Under the pieces are notes generated by a model. It saw only the letters and a list, made by a program, of their open reading frames with translations, was not told the DNA's origin and searched no databases. Of a stretch of DNA of 64,000 nucleotides, positions 33,983 through 42,507 are shown one piece after another. Both the position numbers and the translations under genes were made by a program. Source of the DNA: UBA7446 sp049596455 (GTDB lineage: Bacteria > Bacteroidota > Bacteroidia > Flavobacteriales > Flavobacteriaceae); assembly GCA_049596455.1 (NCBI GenBank), contig JBMYLP010000003.1, positions 127,973 to 191,972 on the forward strand, read 5' to 3'. The stretch's first letter is position 1; the number at the start of each line of letters is the position of its first letter.

Positions 33983-35503
33983 TTATGTGGATTGATGCAT
34001 GGGGCGCAACAAATCATTTACTGTTTTTACAGGATTAAACGTACGCACGGGAACTTCCACAAAAACAGTGTTCCAATTTGCCATAGCGCCATTCCAAAGT
34101 CCAGGGTGCTCTAGTGCCTTAATTTCAGTATCCCCCACAGATTTATCTGCAATAAAACAGGCATCGTAATCAACAAACGCTGTCAAATCATACTTGACTC
34201 CTTTGTGGTTGTAGGTAGCGCAAACAATATCAACAGGATTAAAGTGTGTTCCTTTTTTGAAAAGGGCTTTTTGTGCTTTGTCGTTTGTATTTACTTGCGC
34301 GCCTTCTACAATTTGAAGGGTGACTTCATCATTTTTTTTCACCCAAAAAGGACCTCCGCCAGGCTCGCCTTCGTTTTTTACCATTCCACACACACGAAGT
34401 GGACGGTTAAGCTTTTCTTCAATAAATGCGGTAAGTTGATTGCCGTGCAACGATTGCGGAACATCCACGTTAAGTTTTTCTTTCAAAAACATTTTCACTT
34501 CAATCAAGTCAATCGCATCGCCTTGTGCCAGGGCGCGTGCGTAGTGATGAATCTGATTTTGAAGTGAAATCAACATCCCTGCTAACATTTTTTTGTATTT
34601 GGCTGTTTGTTTGTGATAGCTACTCACAGATATATTATCGATGTTAGATAAAAAAATTAGTTCACTCTCAATAGCGTTTAAATTTCCAATAAGGGAACCG
34701 TGTCCACCCGCACGAAAAATTAAGACTCCATCATTATTACGTAGCATAGTACCATCTTCTTTTAGTGCCAATGTATCCGTATTTCTGTTTTGATGCGAAA
34801 AACTCAAATGCGTTTGAGCAGAAACTGTAGATTGTAGTTGCGAAACTGTTTTTGAAAGGTGGTTTTCAAAATCCTTTGTAGCACCCGGTGGTATGGTAAA
34901 ATGAATATCCATTTTGCCATTATTTACTAGAAATTCTGTTGAGAAAATCAATTGCTCTACCGCAGCAGATCTTTGCTCACTACCGTAGTTGTGAAAAGGA
35001 ATTAGGGCTTTTGGCAGTTTGCCTAAAACATTAACCACTTTTTCGATAAATACATATCTGTAATCGTTGTCAATAGTTCCATTCTGTGTTTTGGTAATTG
35101 CATTTTTAATTTGAGTATAAAAGGGAAACTTTTCAATCCCACTCAAGAAAACTGCAAGTTTGTAGGTTTTGTTTCGGTTCAAGTAGCTTCGAAGGGTTTC
35201 TTTTTTGTTGTCGTATCTATTCAAGAAAAAATGCAAAAATTTAAACATGCGACTTGCTAAACCGGAAGCAGGAATAAAGCGTGAGATTGAAACATTGGAT
35301 TTTTGTTCATCAAAAAACAAAACGTATTCGTCGCTCTTTTTTTCCGACAGCACTAAAATGCCATCATTAGCTGTAGCGGGCCGCGCTAGTTGAGCATAAT
35401 TTGCCCCCTTTTGCAACAAGCGCAATTGCTCTTTTGCATTGGACTCTGAAATACCTAACTCTTGTAAAATAAGTTTATCCTTTTGCGTAAATGTGTGTTT
35501 CAT
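33983..35503 (-). CDS. DUF4301 protein, nucleotidyltransferase-like
   Basis: 506 residues, the DUF4301 family common in Bacteroidota. Two glycine-rich segments resemble UDP-sugar pyrophosphorylases: SRFIPASGLASRMFKFL (near residue 78; compare the nucleotide loop GGxGTRM) and FRAGGHGSLIGNLN (~265; compare PGGHGD). A later segment (VCGMVKNEGEPGGGPFWVKK) is also conserved in type. A nucleotidyltransferase on a sugar or phosphorylated metabolite is possible but unproven. Its start overlaps the NadR-like kinase by 29 bases, so it belongs to the PnuC-kinase transcript. Confidence 0.85.
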   Translation of the reverse strand: MKHTFTQKDKLILQELGISESNAKEQLRLLQKGANYAQLARPATANDGILVLSEKKSDEYVLFFDEQKSNVSISRFIPASGLASRMFKFLHFFLNRYDNKKETLRSYLNRNKTYKLAVFLSGIEKFPFYTQIKNAITKTQNGTIDNDYRYVFIEKVVNVLGKLPKALIPFHNYGSEQRSAAVEQLIFSTEFLVNNGKMDIHFTIPPGATKDFENHLSKTVSQLQSTVSAQTHLSFSHQNRNTDTLALKEDGTMLRNNDGVLIFRAGGHGSLIGNLNAIESELIFLSNIDNISVSSYHKQTAKYKKMLAGMLISLQNQIHHYARALAQGDAIDLIEVKMFLKEKLNVDVPQSLHGNQLTAFIEEKLNRPLRVCGMVKNEGEPGGGPFWVKKNDEVTLQIVEGAQVNTNDKAQKALFKKGTHFNPVDIVCATYNHKGVKYDLTAFVDYDACFIADKSVGDTEIKALEHPGLWNGAMANWNTVFVEVPVRTFNPVKTVNDLLRPMHQST

Positions 35504-36056
35504 ACAACTTGTTTAGTTTTTCAATAGCATGTTTCATTCGTTCTTTATGCGAACCCCGTAATAAGGTGTAAGTAAGATTTCGTTTTGTTAAGGCAGAGGT
35601 AAAGGTTTCGAGCATTTCTTCGCGTTGGTTGGGTCTGTCACGAAGTAAGTCCTTCTCGAAAGGAACGTCAATATCGGTCAAAAAGTATACATCGTAGCTG
35701 TTTTTTTTGTTGGCATGAACTACTTTTTGGTCGCACCATCCCTTAAAATACGCTTCCGAATATACTTGTGTAGAAAGCGGCGTGGTATCGCAAAAGAGAA
35801 ATGTATTTGCCTTTTTTGCTGCTTCATTTTCTAATCTTATCTGCCCAACAGCAATAGGCAAAATATCTTCAGGAGCGCATATTTCTCCCGATTGATGCCA
35901 TTTATTTTCGAGATATGTTCTGGCATATTCCGGTACCCAAGTAGTGTTGTAATAATCAGCTAATGCTTTTGCCAGTGTGGTTTTACCTGTAGACTCAGGA
36001 CCAAACAACACCACTTTTATGCAATTACTCGGGTGTTGTTTAAGATGTTTTTCCAT
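35475..36056 (-). CDS. NadR-like P-loop kinase (vitamin/nucleoside kinase type)
   Basis: 193 residues of one domain like the ribosylnicotinamide kinase half of NadR: Walker A VVLFGPESTGKTTLAKAL, WVPEYARTYLENKW, FLFCDTTPLSTQVYSEAYF, DVYFLTDIDVPFEKDLLRDRP and REEMLETFTSAL. Partnered with a PnuC-type carrier, such kinases trap the imported vitamin by phosphorylation. The start overlaps the end of the transporter gene by 40 bases, a strong coupling. NadR-like sequence suggests nicotinamide riboside, but the TPP riboswitch next door makes thiamine the better guess. Confidence 0.88.
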   Translation of the reverse strand: MEKHLKQHPSNCIKVVLFGPESTGKTTLAKALADYYNTTWVPEYARTYLENKWHQSGEICAPEDILPIAVGQIRLENEAAKKANTFLFCDTTPLSTQVYSEAYFKGWCDQKVVHANKKNSYDVYFLTDIDVPFEKDLLRDRPNQREEMLETFTSALTKRNLTYTLLRGSHKERMKHAIEKLNKLYETHIYAKG

Positions 36057-36646
36057 GCGATATATCCGTATACGGCTATGGCTGTAAAGATAAGGTATTG
36101 AATACTTGTAAAGGTTAGCCCCTTATAAAAATAGAGTGGGACAGATATAATATCGCCAACAATCCAAAATATCCAATTCTCAATCTTCCGCCGTGCCATG
36201 AGCCACATTCCAACAAAAAATATGCCAGTAGTTATGGTGTCTACATACGCCGTCCAAGATGTCCACTTTCCCGCTGATTGATATACTGCATAAACAAAAA
36301 GTAGCGTAGCGATAAAAATAAAAATTGAAGTCCTTTTTTCTTTGGTGGTGGTTTGGCTTATGGGTGTTGGTTTATCGTTTGTTTTTCGCGTCCAGACATA
36401 CCAACCGTACACACTCATGACAAAGTAATATGCGTTTATCATCATATCGCCCAAAAGCACCCATTTCCACAGTAGATACACAAAAATTCCAGTGGAAATA
36501 AGCCCCGTTGGGAACACCCAAATATGATTTTTTTTGGCGTACCAAACGCTCAAAAAACCAAATACCACACCTGTAATCTCTAATGCAATATCAACCGATT
36601 GATACTCTGAATATTGCCCAAACAGAAACTCAAAAAGTTGGTTCAT
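36017..36646 (-). CDS. PnuC/PnuT-family vitamin transporter
   Basis: 209 residues with about seven membrane helices. PnuC family features: EITGVVFGFLSVWYAKKNHIW in the first helix region, INAYYFVMSVYGWYVW, and the C-terminal signature ARRKIENWIFWIVGDIISVPLY with TSIQYLIFTAIAVYGYIAW. PnuC members move nicotinamide riboside (PnuC), riboflavin (PnuX) or thiamine (PnuT) by facilitated diffusion, driven by intracellular phosphorylation. The neighbouring kinase and TPP riboswitch-controlled receptor favour PnuT. Confidence 0.9.
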   Translation of the reverse strand: MNQLFEFLFGQYSEYQSVDIALEITGVVFGFLSVWYAKKNHIWVFPTGLISTGIFVYLLWKWVLLGDMMINAYYFVMSVYGWYVWTRKTNDKPTPISQTTTKEKRTSIFIFIATLLFVYAVYQSAGKWTSWTAYVDTITTGIFFVGMWLMARRKIENWIFWIVGDIISVPLYFYKGLTFTSIQYLIFTAIAVYGYIAWKNILNNTRVIA

Positions 36647-37268
36647 AATCGCTTAAGTCTGATTTAATAGCTAAGGCACATGAATAATCCTCCCAAAAAT
36701 ACGTCCAATTCTTGAGTTCTATGGTGTTGTGTTGCAACTGCACTACCGCCACAGGATGCTCAGTATCCAAATGGGTTGTGCGAATATCATGCAAAAAACT
36801 AATGCCTTTCTTGCCCAAGGCTTTGTAGGCGGCTTCTTTGATGCACCATTGCGTGGTACGCATTCTGTCTGTGGCATTGGGTGTAAGCTCAGAGCTATGC
36901 AAAAACCGCGATGCAATACGATGCACTTTGGGACGCTCTTTTTCAATGTCAATACCTAAAGGTTTATCGCCTATGGCAATTGCCGAAAATTGATGCGAAT
37001 GTGAGATAGAAATGTGTCTTCCGTCTGCCAAATGTGGTTTGCCATTGGGGTCGTAGTACAAATCTTCAGGCGAATATCCCGCTACTTTTAGCAATTGCCG
37101 TACACTTAAAAACCCACAACGATGAGTGTCAGATTTCATCTGACCTAACCTGTTGACACACAATTTGGTAAGTACTATTCCGCTGCTCAACGTAGTTTCA
37201 TCTTCCGTAATATGCCATACCAAAATTTGGGTATTGTGTGGCGCAATGTATTTTTTGTAAATGGGCAT
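36630..37268 (-). CDS. 4'-phosphopantetheinyl transferase (Sfp type)
   Basis: 212 residues from the ATG at 37268. Sfp-type motifs are present: FCxx-free N-terminal half with HISISHSHQFSAIAIG, the metal-binding GIDIEKERPKVHRIASRFL and WCIKEAAYKALGKKG. It moves phosphopantetheine from CoA to a carrier-protein serine. The 3' end overlaps the transporter start by 17 bases, so it may head the vitamin operon transcript, though its own job is separate. Its promoter lies in the start region of divergent ahcY. Confidence 0.92.
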   Translation of the reverse strand: MPIYKKYIAPHNTQILVWHITEDETTLSSGIVLTKLCVNRLGQMKSDTHRCGFLSVRQLLKVAGYSPEDLYYDPNGKPHLADGRHISISHSHQFSAIAIGDKPLGIDIEKERPKVHRIASRFLHSSELTPNATDRMRTTQWCIKEAAYKALGKKGISFLHDIRTTHLDTEHPVAVVQLQHNTIELKNWTYFWEDYSCALAIKSDLSDYEPTF

Positions 37269-37285
37269 AGAATAGCGTAATTTTG
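37254..37285 (+). promoter_or_regulatory. Promoter of ahcY
   Basis: TTTG at 37254-37257, 20-base spacer, TAATTTTG at 37278-37285: both elements of the Bacteroidota consensus with canonical spacing. The ahcY ATG is at 37318, giving a leader of roughly 27 bases. The -33 element lies inside the 5' end of the divergent phosphopantetheinyl transferase gene. Confidence 0.75.
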
Positions 37286-37304
37286 CCTGCAAATTGCTAA
37301 AAAT

Positions 37305-37312
37305 CAAATATA
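37305..37312 (-). promoter_or_regulatory. -7 promoter element for the phosphopantetheinyl transferase-PnuC operon
   Basis: TATATTTG on the minus strand, 36 bases before the ATG at 37268 and only 6 bases upstream of the ahcY start codon. The two divergent promoters therefore overlap face to face. Confidence 0.6.
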
Positions 37313-37317
37313 CAACT

Positions 37318-38634
37318 ATGGCTACTAAAACAACTACTTACGTTCCTTACAAAGTAAAAGACATTTCGCTTGCTGATTGGGGGCGTAAAGAAATTGAACT
37401 TGCCGAGGCTGAAATGCCTGGGCTTATGGCACTTCGTGAAGAATACGCTAAAGAGCAACCGCTTAAAGGTGCGCGTATTGCGGGCTGCTTGCACATGACC
37501 ATTCAAACGGCGGTGCTTATTGAAACGCTTACGGCATTGGGCGCAGAGGTGACCTGGAGCTCGTGTAATATTTTTTCCACTCAAGACCATGCCGCAGCGG
37601 CTATTGCCGCAGCAGGAATTCCCGTGTATGCGTGGAAAGGCATGAATGAAGAAGAATTTAATTGGTGTATCGAACAAACGATATTTTTTGGTGAAGATCG
37701 CCAACCGCTAAACATGATTTTGGACGATGGCGGTGATCTTACCAACATGATTTTGGATGAATTCCCTGAGCTTGCTGCAGGCATCAAAGGGCTTTCGGAA
37801 GAAACCACTACGGGCGTACACCGCCTCTATGAGCGTGTGCAAAACGGAACGCTTCCAATCCCTGCCATTAACGTAAACGACTCGGTAACCAAATCAAAAT
37901 TTGACAACAAATACGGCTGTAAAGAATCTGCCGTAGATGCCGTGCGCAGAGCAACAGACATTATGCTTGCTGGAAAGCGTGTAGTGGTTGCGGGTTATGG
38001 TGATGTAGGAAAAGGAACTGTAGCTTCGTTTCAAGGAGCAGGTGCTATTGTTACTGTTACCGAAATTGACCCCATTTGTGCGCTGCAAGCCTCTATGGAC
38101 GGTTATGAAGTGAAAAAATTGGATACCGTAATTGGCAATGCCGATATTATTGTTACCGCTACTGGAAACAAAGACATTGTGGCTGAACGCCATTTCCGTG
38201 CCATGAAAGACAAAGCCATTGTGTGTAATATTGGGCACTTTGACAACGAAATTGACATGGCGTGGCTAAACGATAACTACGGCAACACTAAGGTGGAAAT
38301 TAAGCCACAGGTGGATAAATACACGGTTGAAGGAAAAGACATTATTGTCTTGGCAGAAGGGCGATTGGTAAATTTAGGTTGTGCTACGGGTCACCCAAGT
38401 TTTGTAATGAGTAACTCATTTACGAACCAAACGTTGGCACAAATTGAGCTTTGGAACCACGCCGACCGCTACGAAAATAAGGTGTATATGCTTCCTAAGC
38501 ATTTGGACGAAAAAGTAGCACGTTTGCACCTTGACAAACTGGGTGTGGAATTGGAAGCATTAGACCAAGAACAGGCAGATTATATTAGTGTTCCCGTACA
38601 AGGACCCTATAAGCCAGAGTATTACCGTTACTAA
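37318..38634 (+). CDS. ahcY: Adenosylhomocysteinase
   Basis: 438 residues from the ATG at 37318. It splits S-adenosylhomocysteine to adenosine and homocysteine with bound NAD. Signatures: LADWGRKEIELAEAEMPGL, CLHMTIQTAVLIETL, SSCNIFSTQDHAAAA, the Rossmann loop VVAGYGDVGKGTVASFQGAGA, and the C-terminal tail ending PYKPEYYRY. It is a single-gene transcript with its own promoter and a strong terminator. Confidence 0.98.
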   Translation: MATKTTTYVPYKVKDISLADWGRKEIELAEAEMPGLMALREEYAKEQPLKGARIAGCLHMTIQTAVLIETLTALGAEVTWSSCNIFSTQDHAAAAIAAAGIPVYAWKGMNEEEFNWCIEQTIFFGEDRQPLNMILDDGGDLTNMILDEFPELAAGIKGLSEETTTGVHRLYERVQNGTLPIPAINVNDSVTKSKFDNKYGCKESAVDAVRRATDIMLAGKRVVVAGYGDVGKGTVASFQGAGAIVTVTEIDPICALQASMDGYEVKKLDTVIGNADIIVTATGNKDIVAERHFRAMKDKAIVCNIGHFDNEIDMAWLNDNYGNTKVEIKPQVDKYTVEGKDIIVLAEGRLVNLGCATGHPSFVMSNSFTNQTLAQIELWNHADRYENKVYMLPKHLDEKVARLHLDKLGVELEALDQEQADYISVPVQGPYKPEYYRY

Positions 38635-38656
38635 TTTTTTAGAACACAAAACGATA

Positions 38657-38686
38657 AAAACCGAGGCAGTTGTCTCGGTTTTTTCA
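38657..38686 (+). terminator. Intrinsic terminator of ahcY
   Basis: A perfect nine-bp stem, aaaaccgag (38657-38665) and ctcggtttt (38674-38682), with an eight-base loop and a T-run continuing to 38684. It lies 22 bases after the ahcY stop. Confidence 0.9.
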
Positions 38687-38703
38687 TTTATTGAACGAGT
38701 AAC

Positions 38704-38736
38704 AAAAAACCCCTTCGCTTTTGGCAAAGGGGTTTT
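38704..38736 (-). terminator. Intrinsic terminator of rplU-rpmA
   Basis: On the minus strand AAAACCCCTT (38736-38727), an 11-base loop, AAGGGGTTTT (38715-38706) and further T bases. It follows the rpmA stop by about 20 bases. The arms are A/T-flanked on both sides, so it may also act on the plus strand. Confidence 0.85.
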
Positions 38737-38757
38737 GTTTTTCTTGCTTCTCGCGGT

Positions 38758-39018
38758 TTATTCCTGAATAGGATCTACAGAAACATACGAGCGGTTGTTT
38801 TTCTTTTTGGTAAAGCGCACCACACCGTCAATTTTGGCATGTAGCGTATGGTCTTTTCCCAAATATACATTTTCTCCAGGGTGGTGGGCGGTACCACGCT
38901 GACGGACAATAATATTACCTGCAGTTGCAAGTTGTCCCCCAAATATTTTTACGCCCAAGCGTTTCGATTCCGATTCTCTACCGTTCTTCGAACTACCTAC
39001 TCCTTTTTTGTGTGCCAT
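38758..39018 (-). CDS. rpmA: 50S ribosomal protein bL27
   Basis: 86 residues: MAHKKGVGSSKNGRESESKRLG, FGGQLATAGNIIVRQRGT and HPGENVYLGKDHTLHA are the bL27 signature. There is no N-terminal cleavable extension of the Firmicutes kind. It lies 11 bases after rplU in the usual L21-L27 pair. Confidence 0.99.
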   Translation of the reverse strand: MAHKKGVGSSKNGRESESKRLGVKIFGGQLATAGNIIVRQRGTAHHPGENVYLGKDHTLHAKIDGVVRFTKKKNNRSYVSVDPIQE

Positions 39019-39029
39019 GGCTTATCCGT

Positions 39030-39557
39030 TTATTTTTTTGCTTCTAGTGCCGCTACCAAGTCGGCTTTTTTCATCGCAGAAATACCTGAAATACCCGCTT
39101 CTTTAGCCAACTCTTTAAGCTCAGCTACTGTCTTAGACGAAAAGTCTACAGCTTTGGCTTTTGGCGCGGCTTTGGGAGCAGCTTCTTTTTTCTCGGCTGC
39201 TTTGGGTGCTGCGGCTTTTTTGGCAGGTGCTACTTTTTTAGCAGTTCCAACTCCCACAGCCTCAATAAGAATTTCGGTCAACGACTGGCGGTGACCATTC
39301 TTTACGCGATATCCCTTACGACGTTTCTTTTTAAATACAATTACTTTGTCATCCTTTAAATGACGAACCACTTTTGCTTCTACCGAAGCATTGGCTACAG
39401 CCGGGGCGCCTACAGATACCTTGTCACCGTCTGCTACTAAATACACCTTATCAAAAGAAACGTTATCTCCTGTTTTGGCGTCCAAACGATGCACAAATAC
39501 CTTCTGGTCTTTTGCAACTTTAAATTGCTGCCCTGCTATCTCTACGATTGCAAACAT
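39030..39557 (-). CDS. rplU: 50S ribosomal protein bL21 with C-terminal SAP/Rho-N-like extension
   Basis: 175 residues from the ATG at 39557, against about 103 for standard bL21. Residues 1-101 are L21 (FAIVEIAGQQFKVAKDQKVFV ... FKKKRRKGYRVKNGHRQ). An Ala/Lys/Pro-rich linker (~105-138) leads to a compact helical tail, KTVAELKELAKEAGISGISA then MKKADLVAALEAKK, like the helix-extended-helix SAP/Rho-N fold. Such tails bind nucleic acid; on the ribosome it could reach nearby RNA. Similar L21 extensions are known to me from other Bacteroidota. Confidence 0.96.
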   Translation of the reverse strand: MFAIVEIAGQQFKVAKDQKVFVHRLDAKTGDNVSFDKVYLVADGDKVSVGAPAVANASVEAKVVRHLKDDKVIVFKKKRRKGYRVKNGHRQSLTEILIEAVGVGTAKKVAPAKKAAAPKAAEKKEAAPKAAPKAKAVDFSSKTVAELKELAKEAGISGISAMKKADLVAALEAKK

Positions 39558-39593
39558 ATTTTTAGTTTTAAACACTTCCTGTTGAAGCGGGTG

Positions 39594-39624
39594 CAAATAT
39601 ACAATCTTGAACAATATCAGACAA
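39594..39624 (-). promoter_or_regulatory. Promoter of rplU-rpmA
   Basis: On the minus strand TTG (39624-39622), 20-base spacer, TATATTTG (39601-39594) followed by CAC. Both elements and the spacing fit the Bacteroidota consensus; the leader is about 30 bases. Confidence 0.75.
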
Positions 39625-39707
39625 TGTTTTTTACAGCCCATTCTTTTTATCTGTATTTTATAAAATTATGTATATTTAAAATCTATTTGCCTTTTAAATA
39701 TAATCTC

Positions 39708-42506
39708 ATGAGAAAAATGATATCCTACCTGTTACTTCTATTAGTTCCTATCGCTGTTTTTTCGCAAGGACCCAATACGCCAATTCCTGTTTCAGATAAG
39801 GTAAAAATTGGAACATTAGACAACGGTCTTAAATACTATTTACGTCAAAATGCCAAACCTGAAAACAAAGTAGAGCTCAGGTTAGTGGTCAATGCGGGTT
39901 CTATTTTGGAAGATGAGCGCCAACTTGGATTGGCTCATTTTTTAGAACATATGGCATTTAATGGCACAAAGAGTTTTGCCAAAAATGACATCGTCTCCTT
40001 CTTACAATCGATTGGTGTTGAGTTTGGAGCAGATTTAAACGCATACACAAGTTTTGACGAAACGGTGTACATTTTACCTATTCCGCTTCAAAACCCTGAT
40101 AACCTTGACAAAGGGTTTCAAGTCCTCAAAGAAATGGGGTATGATATGCTGCTCGATCCTGAGGAAATTGATAAAGAAAGAGGTGTTGTTTTGGAAGAAC
40201 TTCGTTTGAGTTTAAGTGCCGAGAGACGAATTCTAGAAAAAACTCTTGCCGACGAACTCTATGGTTCCAAATACGTTGAAAGACTGCCGATTGGAACTAA
40301 AGAGGTTTTAGAAAATTTTACATACGACGATTTAAAACGCTTTTACAAAACATGGTATCGCCCCGACCTAATGGCGGTGGTTGCCGTAGGAGATGTTGAT
40401 GTAGCTATTTTAGAAGAAAAAGTCATTTCCTTTTTTGGCGATATTCCTGCAGCAGAAAACCCAATCGATCGTCCTGTTTTTAACGTTCCCAACCACGAAA
40501 ACACAAAAATTGCCATTGCCACAGACAAAGAGGCGCAGCAAACGGTTGTTCAAGTTTTGTATAAAGACAGAACAGATGCAAAGCCCGAAACCACTTACAT
40601 GGATTATCGGGACAATATCATTGATAATTTGTTCTCTACCATGATTTCAAATCGATTAAGTGAGCTTGCAAATAGCGAAAATCCTCCGTTTTTGTATGGT
40701 GTTTCGCAATACAGAAGAACTTATGCGCGAACAAAAAATGCCTACCGTTCCATTGCGGTAACAACTCCCGAAAAGGCATCGCATTCCTTAAATGCGCTCC
40801 TTATTGAAAATGAACGCGTGCGTCAGTTTGGGTTTTTAGCAAGTGAGCTTTCTAGAGCCAAACAAGACATGCTTACGATGTATGAAAAATCGTATAACGA
40901 ACGCGACAAGAAAAACAGCAGTCAAGTGTTGGGAGAATATGTAAGAAACTTTTTGGAGCAAGAGCCTATTCCTGGCATTGAGTGGGAATATCAGTTTGTT
41001 CAGGCTGTTTTGCCTTCTATTTCCATAGAGGAAGTCAATAGCAGAGTAGAGCGTTTTTTGCACAAAGACAATATGGTGGTTGTACTTCGCGGTCCTGAAA
41101 ACGAGGCAACCGCAAACATTACTGACGACAATTTAGCTGCGGTTGTAGCCAGTGTAGATAATCAAACCATTGAAGCCTATGCTGAAGAAGCCATTCAAGA
41201 AAATCTGATTGAAAACTTACCTAAAGGCAGCTCGATTGCATCCAAAAGCCACATGGAAGATATTGATACGCACCACATGGTGCTATCTAATGGAATTCAG
41301 GTGTATTACAAGCAAACCGATTTTCAAAACGACAATGTGCTGGTAAGTGCCTACAGTACAGGTGGAACAAGTATGTATGCATTGGACAGCTTTTTGGTGT
41401 CAGAATTGGCAACGCCTTATTTGGCACAAGCTGGATATGGCGGACTTTCTGTAAGCGATATGGAAAAATTTATGAGCGGTAAATCCGCTTCGTTTAAATC
41501 AACTGTGGGCAGCTATGAAGAAGGTGGTTCTGGAAGCGCAACCAACAAAGACTTAGAAACACTTTTTGAGCTTATTTATGTGCATTTCACATCATTAAAT
41601 AAAAACGAAGTTGTTTTTAACGCATTGCTCAGTAATTTAAAAGCGTACTATCCCTCGCTGCTTTCCAATCCGCAAACCTTTTTTCAAATTGCCGTATCCG
41701 ACAAACAAAATGAAGGAAATGAACGATATACAGGGTTTCCGTCTGCAGAGGATTTTGACGCCGTAAATTACGATTTGGCGCATTCACTTCGGGGTAGCCG
41801 TTTTGCAGATGCTAATGATTTTACCTTCTTTTTTGTTGGAAATTTTGATGCGGAAAACCTAGAACTATTGGCGCAAAAATACTTAGGTGCACTGCCCGTT
41901 TTAGACAGTGAGGAAGCATATCAAACGCCTGATTTTAGAATGGCCGATGCTTATGAACGCTTTGAGGTTAAAAAAGGGAAAGACCCAAAAAGTTATGTCA
42001 ATTTTACGTGGCGTGAAGAAATGCCCTACGACGGCAAAACAGAAATGCATATTGATGCACTGGGAGAGCTACTGAGTATAAAACTAATCGAGAAATTACG
42101 TGAAGATGAAAGTGGCGTATATGGCGTGGGTGCATCTGGCTCCATGCAACAAATTCCGTATGGAAATTTATCGTTTCGAATTGCATTTCCTTGCGGTCCT
42201 GAAAATGTGGAATCGCTTATCAAGTTCACCCTTGAGCAAATTGACGATATTAAATCTGGAAAGGTTTTGGAGGAAGATGTAAACAAAATCAAAGAATCGT
42301 ATTTGGTAAATTACAGGGAAGATTTGAAAAAAGATAGCTTTTGGCTAAGTTATCTAGCCAATACATTTAAGCATAAAAAAGAATGGTCTAGGATATTAAA
42401 TTACGAAGAAAAAGTAGCCAATATTACTATCGACGATTTAGTCCGTACCGCAAATACTTTCCTAGACGATAAGTACTTTTTGGCAATTCTAAATCCAGAA
42501 GAATAA
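39708..42506 (+). CDS. Secreted M16-family zinc protease (pitrilysin type)
   Basis: 932 residues from the ATG at 39708, chosen because it gives a signal peptide (MRKMISYLLLLLVPIAVFSQ); the upstream reading lies over the rplU leader. The inverted zinc motif HFLEH at 77-81 is intact, with the downstream helix RGVVLEELRLS supplying the third ligand. Two M16 repeats follow, the C-terminal one non-catalytic (~560-932). It probably degrades peptides in the periplasm or at the outer membrane. It ends one base before a convergent exporter gene. Confidence 0.95.
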   Translation: MRKMISYLLLLLVPIAVFSQGPNTPIPVSDKVKIGTLDNGLKYYLRQNAKPENKVELRLVVNAGSILEDERQLGLAHFLEHMAFNGTKSFAKNDIVSFLQSIGVEFGADLNAYTSFDETVYILPIPLQNPDNLDKGFQVLKEMGYDMLLDPEEIDKERGVVLEELRLSLSAERRILEKTLADELYGSKYVERLPIGTKEVLENFTYDDLKRFYKTWYRPDLMAVVAVGDVDVAILEEKVISFFGDIPAAENPIDRPVFNVPNHENTKIAIATDKEAQQTVVQVLYKDRTDAKPETTYMDYRDNIIDNLFSTMISNRLSELANSENPPFLYGVSQYRRTYARTKNAYRSIAVTTPEKASHSLNALLIENERVRQFGFLASELSRAKQDMLTMYEKSYNERDKKNSSQVLGEYVRNFLEQEPIPGIEWEYQFVQAVLPSISIEEVNSRVERFLHKDNMVVVLRGPENEATANITDDNLAAVVASVDNQTIEAYAEEAIQENLIENLPKGSSIASKSHMEDIDTHHMVLSNGIQVYYKQTDFQNDNVLVSAYSTGGTSMYALDSFLVSELATPYLAQAGYGGLSVSDMEKFMSGKSASFKSTVGSYEEGGSGSATNKDLETLFELIYVHFTSLNKNEVVFNALLSNLKAYYPSLLSNPQTFFQIAVSDKQNEGNERYTGFPSAEDFDAVNYDLAHSLRGSRFADANDFTFFFVGNFDAENLELLAQKYLGALPVLDSEEAYQTPDFRMADAYERFEVKKGKDPKSYVNFTWREEMPYDGKTEMHIDALGELLSIKLIEKLREDESGVYGVGASGSMQQIPYGNLSFRIAFPCGPENVESLIKFTLEQIDDIKSGKVLEEDVNKIKESYLVNYREDLKKDSFWLSYLANTFKHKKEWSRILNYEEKVANITIDDLVRTANTFLDDKYFLAILNPEE

Positions 42507-42507
42507 A

